DNA of 48,052 nucleotides, from contig CAYSCS010000004.1 in assembly GCA_964429695.1 (NCBI GenBank), positions 1 through 48,052 of the forward strand. Reading direction: 5' to 3'. The stretch comes from CAYSCS01 sp964429695 (GTDB taxonomy: Bacteria; Acidobacteriota; Aminicenantia; Aminicenantales; Aminicenantaceae). A program made the position numbers and the translations under genes. Shown piece by piece: positions 1 through 7,561 of this stretch. The notes under the pieces are model-generated. The model was not told the DNA's origin. It made no database searches and was given only the letters and a program-made list of their open reading frames with translations. Each line of letters starts with the position of its first letter. Positions within the stretch are counted from its first letter, which is position 1.

Positions 1-222
1 GGGCGAGCGCTTGGGTCTTCTCGATAGCTCCTTAAGTCCATCCTCTCCTCTTTCCTTCCACCTCCACAACACCTTACGCACTGTCTTGCGGGTAGTCCGG
101 AATATCCTCACTACCTCAGAGATATTCCCCGTCTCCTCGTAAGCCCTGATAATAGCCCTCCTGGCAAGTACAGGTGCACTCTTGCAAAGTTCATAGTAAG
201 TAGGGTATATATTTTCTGTCAC
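1..222 (-). CDS. Insertion-sequence transposase, N-terminal part (runs off left edge)
   Basis: Reading leftwards from a GTG at 222, 74 codons are open to the edge of the window. The start is supported by a strong ribosome site, AAGGAGGTGG (240-231), eight bases upstream. The product holds a helix-turn-helix region: residues about 19-52 (motifs ARRAIIRAYEETGNISEVV and FRTTRKTVRKVLWRWKERG) followed by GLKELSRRPKRSP, the pattern seen at the N-terminus of IS481/IS630-like transposases, where it binds the element's ends. The catalytic DDE part would lie outside the window. An 11-bp inverted repeat spans the ribosome site. The family assignment is from the HTH pattern only, so the exact IS family is uncertain. 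Confidence 0.7.
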   Translation of the reverse strand, partial: MTENIYPTYYELCKSAPVLARRAIIRAYEETGNISEVVRIFRTTRKTVRKVLWRWKERGEDGLKELSRRPKRSP

Positions 223-224
223 TG

Positions 225-281
225 GGGCTTCCACCTCCTTTCAGTTAAGAGTTTCAACAAAATATTTAAGGGTGGAAGCCC
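225..281. repeat. Inverted repeat over the transposase ribosome site
   Basis: GGGCTTCCACC (225-235) is exactly complementary to GGTGGAAGCCC (271-281), separated by 35 bases. In the minus-strand transcript this could fold so that the GGTGG part of the transposase Shine-Dalgarno sequence is paired, which would dampen translation. It could also be part of an IS end; the other end is not in the window. Confidence 0.5.
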
Positions 282-416
282 TGCTTTTTCCAGTGCTAAT
301 CTTAAAAAGCCTCTGGCCTGCTCAACATCAATCCCGATAGCTGGCTGTCCACCCCGCCGCTTCCAGATACTCCCCTTAGACTGGATACCATGTACTAGCC
401 TGAAAGAAAAACTATG

Positions 417-445
417 TTGACTGAAATTAAAGATCTTGATATAAA
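417..445 (+). promoter_or_regulatory. Sigma70-type promoter of the TonB receptor gene
   Basis: TTGACT (417-422), a 17-base spacer and TATAAA (440-445), preceded by TGA directly before the -10. Transcription would begin near 452, giving a leader of about 70 bases before the ATG at 522. The same -35/-10 pair with the same spacing recurs at 6150-6122 (minus) and 7515-7543. The rest of 223-521 holds no supported gene; a 76-codon open frame without a start codon (449-219, minus) is discussed in the findings. Confidence 0.6.
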
Positions 446-521
446 AAATTTACTTAGAATCTTAAACCTAAGGAGATGGAATAAAAAAAACATCTTTTAA
501 AAGATATATATGGAGGAGGAA

Positions 522-3338
522 ATGAATTTAAAAAAAAGCTTTTACCTCTTAGTGTTTTTCATCCTCCTTTGTGGAATGTTTGAGTTGTCGGCTGGGCAGA
601 TACTCACAGGGTCAATTCGGGGAACAGTAAGGGACGAAGAGGGGATGGTCCTTCCTGGAGTAACAGTTGAACTTCGCAGTCCAGCCTTGATAGGAGGAGC
701 TCACGTTTCAATAACAAGTGAGAGAGGAGTCTATTATTTTACCAAGCTCCCTCCAGGAGTGTATGAGATTACTTTTTCTCTTGAAGGATTCCAGACTCTA
801 AAAAGAGAAGGGATAAGGGTTACAGTAGACACAACAGTGACCGAAGATGTGGTGCTGAAGGTTGCCAGGCTTGAAGAGAGCGTGACTGTAGTTGCTGAGA
901 CTCCAGTCGTGGATGTAACCAAATCAGGAATGTCCACCAACTGGCAAACCGAAATGATGGATAACTTGCCCCTTCTCAGGCTCTGCTTTTTTGACCTTGT
1001 TAATTCAACTCCAGGAGTCTGGTCTCATGGGGGGAATACCGATTCCACAAGAAGTGTGGCTTATGGCACGAGCTCTGAATCCAATCAGTATCTTTTTGAT
1101 GGAGTGGATACTACGGCTGATATGTATGGAGCAGGGTGGGCGTGGCTCAATCCTGACGTCGTTCAGGAGCTTCAGATCATTGGTGTGGGAGGAAAGGCAG
1201 AATACGGAAATTTCATGGGTGCTACAATCAATGTCGTTACCAAATCAGGCGGAAATGAGTTTAGTGGGGGCACAGGATTTCTCTTCCAGCATGATAAACT
1301 GACTGGAGATAACTCTAAAGATTATCTTGAGGACCTCCTCGAGGCTGGATATATCTCAGAGGAGAGCATGTTTCCTTACCACAGGGAGAAATTCTATGAC
1401 CTAAGTTTCCAGCTTGGAGGTCCAATAATGAGGGACAGAGTCTAGTTTTTCCTCTCAGCCTGGAGACAGGTAGATGCTTCGACTCCTGTAGGAACTAACC
1501 CAGAATATTTCACCGAATTTGATGATATCCAAGTCTTTGGAAAACTCACCCTTCAGCTTACCAAGAGTATCAAGATGGCTGGATTTTTTAATTATGAGTG
1601 GTATGACCTTCCTGATCCCTTCACCCCTGATTATGGAAGCCTCGACACAGTGGCTACAGAAAGAGGAGGACTCCCCACAGGAAGCTTCTCTCTGACTGCA
1701 GTTCTCTCTGATAGGACATTTGCCGAGGTGAAGTATAACTATACTGGAGGCTACGACAATTATGAATCAATAACTTATTACAAAGGCCCGACTTATTTTA
1801 ATGCTAATACAGGAGTTGTCTCAGGTGGCCCGTGGTGGATCATGTATTACAGGCCCGTAAAACACGGAATAAATGCTACTCTCAGCCATTTCGCAGAGGA
1901 ATTTCTCGCCGGAGACCATGATTTTAAATTCGGTGTCCAGTATGCGAGGGGGAAATCAACGACCAAAGGAGGATACAACGCAGGAGTGGTATATGTCGAC
2001 TACACCTACTATTACAATGGAGTCCCCTATTTATATAAATATAAATATGAAATGGCCCCTTATAGCTATGGTGCAGCAAACGAAAGGATAAGCGCTTTCC
2101 TCGATGACACCTGGACGGTGGGAGATAGCTTGACACTGAACATCGGATTTCGCTACGACCATAATACAGGCTGGATACCAGATCAGCCCGAGATTGGAGT
2201 TGACCCTGAGAGTTATGAATGGTTTGAGACAGGAGTGATGATTCCAGGAAGGCCAGACCTTGTTAAATGGAGAGTGTTTTCTCCAAGATTCGGACTCGCT
2301 CTAAAACTTACTTCAGATGGAAAAACTCTCTTCAGGTTTAATGCAGGCCGCTACTATGACCATATGATTTATGGAAACTGGCAATCTCCACCGCCATCGG
2401 CTCCAACCTGGTACATGTACTGGTGGAATGGCGAGGAATGGGAACTGATTACTTCCTGGAGGCCAGAGCTAGTTTCTGTAGACCCTAAGCTAAAAAATCC
2501 TTATTCTGACCAATTATCAGTTGGAATCGATAGAGAGCTCTTCGCTGATTTCGGATTAAGCCTAACTTATCTGGAAAAATGGACCAAGGATATGATTGGG
2601 TTCTATCCCAAACAAGGGACTTGGGAGGATTATTATGATCTCATCACGGTCACAGACCCTTATTCAAAGGAGCCTCTCCAGGTCTATAATTTGAAAGGGG
2701 AATATCCAGAACTCCATATCACTAACCCAGATATGTTCTACTCCAGATTCAGGATGCTTTCTCTTGTCTTAAATAAGAGGATGTCCCATAACTGGCAACT
2801 TTCAGCATCTTTCACCTATTCCAAGATGTGGGGCTTAAATCCCAGAGGAGTGAATCGCCAGACATTCAGCGAAAACATCCTCTATAACAGCGCAGCGGCA
2901 AGAGACCCAAATAGCTTCCTCAACCTTGAAGGGAGAATGCCTGGAGATCGCCCCTTCAGCTTGAAAGTGCTCGGGACATATATCTTCCCTTACGGGGTTT
3001 CTGCAAGCCTCAATCTTCAGATCCAGTCCGGTCTTCCTTATGCTCGGGTTGCTACTATCTATGGATTAAATCAGGGGAGTGCAGATGTTCCTGCAGAAGC
3101 GAGGGGAGATAACGGACACAGACTTCCTACCGCCTATCTTGTGGATATTAACTTCGAAAAAACTTTCAGAATCAAGGGGCGTTTTGCACTTCAGGCAAGA
3201 GTAGAAGTATTTAACCTTCTCAACAGAGCAACCCCAACTTCGATGATGGACTATTCTTTGGTTCCCGGTCAGCAATGGGTCTGGGGTTACATCTGGCCAC
3301 CAAGAAGAGTTCAATTGGGAGTCAAGTTGAGATTTTGA
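522..3338 (+). pseudogene. TonB-dependent receptor with carboxypeptidase-regulatory-like domain, broken by an in-frame amber codon
   Basis: An outer-membrane TonB-dependent receptor of the CarboxypepD_reg/plug/beta-barrel type. The ATG at 522 is preferred over that at 510 because GGAGG (512-516) lies five bases upstream; the protein then begins with a classic signal peptide (MNLKKSFYLLVFFILL...SAGQ). Residues about 27-110 form the regulatory-like beta-sandwich (GSIRGTVRDEEGMVLPGVTV), about 120-240 the plug (LFDGVDTT, INVVTKSGG), and the rest the barrel, ending in the typical terminal phenylalanine (VQLGVKLRF). Codon 308 (1443-1445) is TAG; the frame on both sides is identical and the protein sequence continues without loss (RDRV*FFLSAWRQ), where family members usually have an aromatic or tryptophan residue (RD+-WFF). 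A single G-to-A change from TGG explains it. TAG ends normal genes nearby (8674, 15638), so general recoding is unlikely. A start at the ATG at 1575 has no ribosome site. Substrate unknown. Confidence 0.85.
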
Positions 3339-3356
3339 GAAAGTCTTTGCAAATGT

Positions 3357-3390
3357 AAGGGGGAAGTTGATTAGCTTCCCCTTTTTATTT
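3357..3390 (+). terminator. Rho-independent terminator after the TonB receptor
   Basis: GGGGAAG (3360-3366) pairs with CTTCCCC (3375-3381) around an eight-base loop, extendable with A-T and G-U pairs at the base, and is followed by TTTTTATTT. It sits about 20 bases after the receptor stop codon. Confidence 0.8.
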
Positions 3391-3889
3391 AAGAGGAAAA
3401 TATTAATTTTTTGGTTAAAATTTTATTCCAAGAAAGAAGCTATTTTCATAATTATTAGAAATGCGAGTGATTGAGAGATTAATTGAGAGATTAATTAAAT
3501 GTTTATTTTTTGAGCTAATCTAGAAAAATCAATAGATAAAAATAATTTTTAAACCACTCTGAAGGGCAAAAAAAGAGGCTTTAGCCTCAAAGAATAATAT
3601 TATTTCTTTAATCCTTTTTTTAAAGAAAGGATTATCTCCAGATTAGTTGATAAAAAATAGAATAATGAGGCGCATAAGATTTCATTGGAATAAGAACAAG
3701 ATTCAGATTCAAAATATCAAAGCGAGAACGAGGGGAGTATTTCCTAAACGTTTTGAATTGGCCAAACTCTAACAAAAGGAAGAAGTTATTAATCTTCTCT
3801 CCTATATGAGATATCATATTTTCACCAACTAATTTGGAGAAGAGCCAAAAAATAAAAATCAAAAAGATTGTGGATTTTGATTTGGAAGG
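3391..3889. other. Gene-poor AT-rich spacer with short repeats
   Basis: No supported gene. It holds a 12-bp tandem duplication TTGAGAGATTAA (3471-3482 and 3483-3494), a minus-strand terminator-like hairpin (3568-3588) and an AT-rich inverted repeat TAATCCTTT/AAAGGATTA (3609-3617/3626-3634). The minus-strand open frame at 3632-4063 runs antisense into the TPR gene and has no recognisable protein features. Confidence 0.6.
3568..3588 (-). terminator. Orphan minus-strand terminator-like hairpin
   Basis: On the minus strand GAGGC-TAAA-GCCTC (3588-3575) is followed by seven T residues (3574-3568), a textbook intrinsic terminator. There is no convincing minus-strand gene to its right, so it may stop antisense transcription or be left from a lost gene. 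Confidence 0.55.
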
Positions 3890-3898
3890 TGATATAAT
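3890..3898 (+). promoter_or_regulatory. Extended -10 promoter of the TPR gene
   Basis: TGATATAAT combines a perfect -10 hexamer (TATAAT, 3893-3898) with the TGn extension at 3890. No good -35 is present at 17 bases. The predicted start near 3905 supports the ATG at 3915 and argues against starting the protein at 3834. Confidence 0.5.
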
Positions 3899-3914
3899 TT
3901 TAGCGGGAAATAAA

Positions 3915-4841
3915 ATGAAGGATAAAAGACTCAAATCTATTTGCTTCATGACGATTTTCATATCTTTTGCCTGTTTTTTTATATTTGCCCAGGATGCAAG
4001 GTTCAGAGGGTCTGTTAAGGATGAATACGGGAATCCAATAGTTGAAGCAAAGATAACCCTCACTCTTGTTGCTCATAACCTCAGCTTTACCTTTAAAACC
4101 GACAAAAAGGGCAAATTCTATCGTCGGGGGATAGAACCAGGGGAGTATCTCCTCACGGTTGAAGTCCCAGGGTATCAACCCGTTCGTCAGAATATATCCT
4201 TCAGCATCGGTCAGGAATACAAGATGGATATTATCGTTGCTAAGGAAGAAAAAATCCAGGAAGCAAGAAATAAGTTTGAGCAAGGAATACTTTATTTCGA
4301 ACAAGGTAAATTTGAAGAAGCTATTGAGGCATTTGAGGCAGTACTTAAAGAGAAACCTGATTTTGCTGAAGGCTATTACAACCTGGGTATGGTCTTCCTT
4401 CGCAAGGGGGAAAATGAGAATGCAGAAAAAGCAATGGCAAAAGCTATTGAAATTAAACCCGATTTTATTGAAGCCTATTTTGGACTCGGTCAGGTTTATG
4501 TAGAAAGGGGAGAAGAGGAAGAAGCCCTCAAGCTCTACCAGAAAGCCATTGAAATAAAACCGAATGAGGCGAAGATTTTTGTTAATCTTGGTGCTCTTTA
4601 CTTCAGCCGTGGAGAGGAGGATTTAGCCCTGGAAGCTCTACTCAAGGCAAAAGAGCTCGATCCTTCCCTTCCCAATACATACTATCAACTGGGACTACTT
4701 TATTATAAGAAACAGGATTTAACGAAGAGTGTAGAAAATTTTGAGAAATTCCTGGAGTTTGCGCCCTCGGCGCCAGAAGCAAATTCAGTTAGAGAAATCA
4801 TTGAAGAACTAAAGAAAAAAATAAAAAATAGTTATGATTGA
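3915..4841 (+). CDS. Secreted carboxypeptidase-regulatory-like/TPR protein
   Basis: 308 residues from the ATG at 3915, chosen because the promoter-like TGATATAAT lies just upstream and because this start places a signal peptide at the N-terminus (KDKRLKSICFMTIFISFACFFIFAQ, cleavage after AQ likely). Residues about 28-105 form a carboxypeptidase-regulatory-like beta-sandwich (RGSVKDEYGNPIVEAKI, GEYLLTVEVPGY), similar in kind to the N-domain of the receptor just upstream. Residues about 112-290 hold roughly five TPR units (e.g. GKFEEAIEAFEAVLKEKPDF, AYFGLGQVYVERGEEEEAL). TPRs mediate protein contacts, so a periplasmic or surface scaffold is likely; no enzyme motif is visible. The nearest preceding gene is separated by a terminator, so it is its own transcription unit. 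Confidence 0.85.
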   Translation: MKDKRLKSICFMTIFISFACFFIFAQDARFRGSVKDEYGNPIVEAKITLTLVAHNLSFTFKTDKKGKFYRRGIEPGEYLLTVEVPGYQPVRQNISFSIGQEYKMDIIVAKEEKIQEARNKFEQGILYFEQGKFEEAIEAFEAVLKEKPDFAEGYYNLGMVFLRKGENENAEKAMAKAIEIKPDFIEAYFGLGQVYVERGEEEEALKLYQKAIEIKPNEAKIFVNLGALYFSRGEEDLALEALLKAKELDPSLPNTYYQLGLLYYKKQDLTKSVENFEKFLEFAPSAPEANSVREIIEELKKKIKNSYD

Positions 4842-5148
4842 GATAAATTCCAAACTTCCCTCACTTTTTGGAACTAGGGGATTAAAAAAGAGTGCATGTT
4901 AGCGGTGATAATGCTAATCCCAGGTTTGCTCCTTTTCTCACCCTGAATACGAGAGAACTTTTACTCGGTTTTGCTCCTTTGAGGGTTGCCATATTCCTTC
5001 TCTCTTCTATTGACTTCGCTTAAAGACGCGGTCGGCTTTTTAAGGGAAAGATGGAGAGTTTATCTCATATCTGAGCTTCAAATTCAGGTGCAGAAAGTGA
5101 AAATGGGAATATATTTATCCTTTCCCATCTCGAAGGTTGAGCATTTGC
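4842..5148. other. Gene-free spacer between convergent genes
   Basis: No supported gene. Two near-copies of a short motif occur (GGTTTGCTCCTTTT near 4923 and GGTTTTGCTCCTTT near 4970). Near the right end an inverted repeat ATGGGAA/TTCCCAT (5103-5109/5122-5128) followed on the minus strand by TTTTCACTTTC could be a weak terminator for the PAS-GGDEF gene. Confidence 0.5.
5101..5128 (-). terminator. Possible weak terminator of the PAS-GGDEF gene
   Basis: Seven-base stem ATGGGAA/TTCCCAT with a 12-base loop, about 20 bases past the stop codon on the minus strand, followed by TTTTC. The stem is short and the T-run brief. Confidence 0.3.
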
Positions 5149-6063
5149 TCACGTTTTTAACCTGAGGCTAACTTGGTCTCCCCCAGAGACCTTGCTCTGT
5201 TCCATCAATTTCTTGACGCGTTTTAGAAGATTTTCGGGATCATCACTCAGCCGAGCGATCGTAGCTCCCACAGATATGGTTACTCCCACAGGCTCGGCTT
5301 CAATGGCGAGGCTCGAAGCTCTTACAAGGAGGCGAAGTTTATTCGAAATGAAATCAAGCCTTGATTCATCAAGGTTTGTGATGATTACCACTAATTCCTC
5401 CTCATCCCATCTTCCTATAAAATCGAAGAAACGCAAATTGTTTTCAAGGGTCTTTGTCACCATCGTCAACACTTTATTCTTCACTTCTAAGCCATAAATG
5501 TCTCTTATGTCTTTGAGCCGGTCGATGGAGATGAAGAGAATGCCAAAAGAGATATTGTATCGATGCATTTCCTCCAATCTGGAGTGGAGATAAATCTCAA
5601 CATATTTCCTGTTCCCAATTTCTGTTAGGGGGTCAAGGAGGGACATCCTTTTTAATTCATTGATTCTTTGAGGCATCACGAGCCGGGGAGAATTATCAAA
5701 GAAGACTTCAGCGGTTCCTATGATTTCGATTTTCTTATTTTGCATGGGAATTACTTTAATCAGGACAGGCAATCTGTAGCCTTCTTTGTGGCGAAGGTAT
5801 GCTTTAACCTCATGGATTTTCCCATCGTTAGCTGCCTGCTTCACAAAGCAGGCATTTTCACAGATATTATTCCCCCATTCATCAACATAGTTGATGATGC
5901 TTCCGGAACACTCCCTCTCTAATAATTCTGCCCTGGAATACCCTGTAATTGCCTCAGCTCCTTTATTCCAATAGACAATCTTTCTCTCTTCGTTTAAAAG
6001 GCAAACTCCTTCGTTTAAATTATCCAGAAGCCCCTCAAAGAGTTCATTCCCTTTTTCTACCAT
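5149..6063 (-). CDS. PAS-GGDEF domain protein with degenerate GGDEF motif
   Basis: 304 residues, cytosolic (no membrane segment seen). Residues 1-120 are a PAS domain (GVCLLNEERKIVYWNKGAEAITGYS) that carries cysteines at 52, 68 and 72 in an arrangement common in PAS domains joined to GGDEF modules (C-x15-C-x3-C). Residues about 138-300 are a GGDEF domain (LDPLTEIGNRKYVE, the usual LDxLTGLxNRR start; TISVGATIA). The signature loop reads GRWDEEELVV where active diguanylate cyclases have GRxGGDEFVV, so both glycines are replaced by acidic residues (D220, E221). This suggests loss of cyclase activity, possibly a GTP or c-di-GMP binding or partner-binding role. A strong promoter lies upstream at 6150-6122. 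Confidence 0.85.
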   Translation of the reverse strand: MVEKGNELFEGLLDNLNEGVCLLNEERKIVYWNKGAEAITGYSRAELLERECSGSIINYVDEWGNNICENACFVKQAANDGKIHEVKAYLRHKEGYRLPVLIKVIPMQNKKIEIIGTAEVFFDNSPRLVMPQRINELKRMSLLDPLTEIGNRKYVEIYLHSRLEEMHRYNISFGILFISIDRLKDIRDIYGLEVKNKVLTMVTKTLENNLRFFDFIGRWDEEELVVIITNLDESRLDFISNKLRLLVRASSLAIEAEPVGVTISVGATIARLSDDPENLLKRVKKLMEQSKVSGGDQVSLRLKT

Positions 6064-6121
6064 GTTTTAACCTTAGAATGGGGAAAATTATCGCTTCCTT
6101 TTTTACTTTCCACCTATGCAA

Positions 6122-6150
6122 TTTATATCAATTGAAATAGATAAAGTCAA
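6122..6150 (-). promoter_or_regulatory. Sigma70-type promoter of the PAS-GGDEF gene
   Basis: On the minus strand TTGACT (6150-6145), 17 bases, TATAAA (6127-6122), again with TGA immediately before the -10. The start would be near 6115, about 50 bases before the ATG at 6063. Confidence 0.65.
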
Positions 6151-6172
6151 CTAAAAGTGAAAAATTTGTGAG

Positions 6173-6181
6173 GGTAAAGGT
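6173..6181. repeat. Left target-site duplication of the ISL3-type element
   Basis: GGTAAAGGT directly abuts the left terminal repeat and is repeated exactly at 7506-7514 on the other side. ISL3 elements make 8-bp duplications; GTAAAGGT is the likely duplicated core and the ninth base a chance match. Confidence 0.85.
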
Positions 6182-6214
6182 GGTTCTTTGGCGAAAAGTG
6201 GGGTAAAGGGGAGA
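6182..6214 (+). repeat. Left terminal inverted repeat of the ISL3-type element
   Basis: Begins GGTTCTTTGGCGAAAAGTGG. Aligned to the reverse complement of 7473-7505 it matches at 24 of 33 positions, including an unbroken run GAAAAGTGGGG. Confidence 0.8.
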
Positions 6215-6287
6215 TAATGTTTCAGCTTTCAGTTAAGAAATGATTTAATTTCCACCTCAGAAATTCAATTCAAAAGAGACCTGCCAC

Positions 6288-7466
6288 ATGGAAAAGAGTA
6301 TCTTAAACATCTTCAATTTGCAAGGAATAGGGCTTTATTTTTTAGATTCAAAAGATTATGAGAGGGAGGTCGTTTTAGAGGTCAAGGATGAGAGTCCAGC
6401 CCTATATCCGAGCTGTCAGAGGAGAACAGAAAGTCGATCTAAGAGAGGCAAATGGAGAAGGATTTCTCATGGTTTTGGATTGGAGAGGAGAGTGTATTTA
6501 TTGGTCAGGAAAGAGCAATACTTTTGTTCTTCATGTGGAAAATTATTTACGAAAAAGATGCAATTGATGAGGTCCTGGCAGAGGCGAACTCTAGAGGCTG
6601 AAGTACAGATTTTAGAGAGTCTGAGAGGTCAGAGTTTTAAGAGTTTAGCGCAGAAGCAAGGCATAAGTTACGGAGTCTCCAAGAGGGTATTGAATGGGCG
6701 GCTTGAACCGGGGAAATTAATCTAGCCAGAGAAACTCCATGGGGAGATCTCATTAAGTATGGATGCCCCTAGTTTTCGGGGCACACAGCTTGTGCAAACC
6801 GTTACGGATTTGAGGGCTCGCCGGCCGCTAACGATTCTGCCTGATAGTCGCAAGGAAACGCTGAATCGTTTTTCCGGAAAATATTCCTGAGGAAAAGAGG
6901 CAGCAAGTGGTGGAGGTCTTATCGATATGGATAACCTGCTTGTTTCCTTTGTGAAGAAGTATCATCTCCAGGCAAAGGTGGTGGTTGATCATTTTCATGT
7001 TATTCATGATGCCGACAGAAAAGTGGATGAGGCCTATAAAATAGAGCAGGATGTCTGGAAAGTGGAGATACCTCACAAGATTTTTCTAATAGGAAAAGAA
7101 AGATTGAATCAAAGGCAACGCCAAAGAGTTGAATTGTATTGCCAGAAATATTTTTCATTGAAAGAATTTTATTGGATGAAGGAGGCTCTAAGAAGCTTCT
7201 ATAGGCTAAGAAGAAGGAGAGCAGCAGAAAGGAAGCTAAAGAATTTGATAGAAATAGCCTTTCTTTCAGATGATGCAGCTATGGTCCAATTGGGGAAGGA
7301 CTCTAGAGATATGGTCTCCTACATTTTGAACTACTTTGAGAGGAGAACTACAAACGCTTACCCAGAGGGAATCCATACCAAGATAAAGATGGTTAAAAGA
7401 ATAAGCATCGGTTTTCGCAATGTGGGAGTCTATGTGAGAAAATCTTGCTTTCCCTCATCCTTCTAG
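6288..7466 (+). pseudogene. ISL3-family transposase, decayed
   Basis: About 393 codons, close to full length for the family. The N-terminal part (6288-6722) has the remains of the zinc-binding region: CSSCGKLF is present but the first pair reads YPSC instead of CPxC. A TAG stops the frame at 6723. The same frame continues (SLSMDAPSFRGTQLVQTVTDLRARR) to a TGA at 6888. A short excursion in another frame (IPEEKRQQVVEVLSI, about 6873-6920) implies compensating frameshifts, after which the original frame resumes at 6927 with the DDE core (MDNLLVSF..., VVVDHFHVIHDADRKVDEA, TNAYPEGIHTKIKMVKR, GFRNV). The first catalytic region, usually D-E, reads D-A. Stops, shifts and changed residues together show that it no longer makes transposase. 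Confidence 0.85.
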
Positions 7467-7472
7467 CTGTGG

Positions 7473-7505
7473 TCCTCTCTTTCCCCCACTTTTCAAAATA
7501 GAGCC
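7473..7505 (-). repeat. Right terminal inverted repeat of the ISL3-type element
   Basis: On the minus strand begins GGCTCTATTTTGAAAAGTGG; the counterpart of 6182-6214. Confidence 0.8.
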
Positions 7506-7514
7506 GGTAAAGGT
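7506..7514. repeat. Right target-site duplication of the ISL3-type element
   Basis: GGTAAAGGT, identical to 6173-6181. Confidence 0.85.
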
Positions 7515-7543
7515 TTGACTTTTTTATCTCTTGAAGATATAAA
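7515..7543 (+). promoter_or_regulatory. Sigma70-type promoter of the XRE-ImmA gene
   Basis: TTGACT (7515-7520), 17 bases, TATAAA (7538-7543), with AGA before the -10. It starts directly after the ISL3 target duplication. Start of transcription near 7550, 12 bases before the ATG at 7562. Confidence 0.65.
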
Positions 7544-7561
7544 AATCTTAAAAAAACTTTT

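Larger units (their letters stand above)
6182..7505 (+). mobile_element. ISL3-type insertion sequence, degenerate
   Basis: About 1.32 kb bounded by imperfect inverted repeats (6182-6214 and 7473-7505) and flanked by an exact 8-9 bp direct repeat. It contains one transposase gene with several lesions (6288-7466). It sits between the PAS-GGDEF gene and the XRE-ImmA gene, ending one target duplication before the -35 box of the latter, so both flanking promoters were left whole. Element length, single transposase, terminal repeat beginning GG(T/C)TCT and 8-bp duplication all fit ISL3. Confidence 0.85.

Noticed and set aside
3834..3914. Longer N-terminus for the TPR protein starting at 3834
   Set aside because: It would precede the TGATATAAT promoter and would bury the signal peptide behind a charged 27-residue extension.
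3632..4063. Minus-strand open frame of 143 codons
   Set aside because: It lies antisense over the promoter and start of the TPR gene, has no ribosome site or recognisable protein features, and its open length is explained by AT-rich sequence.
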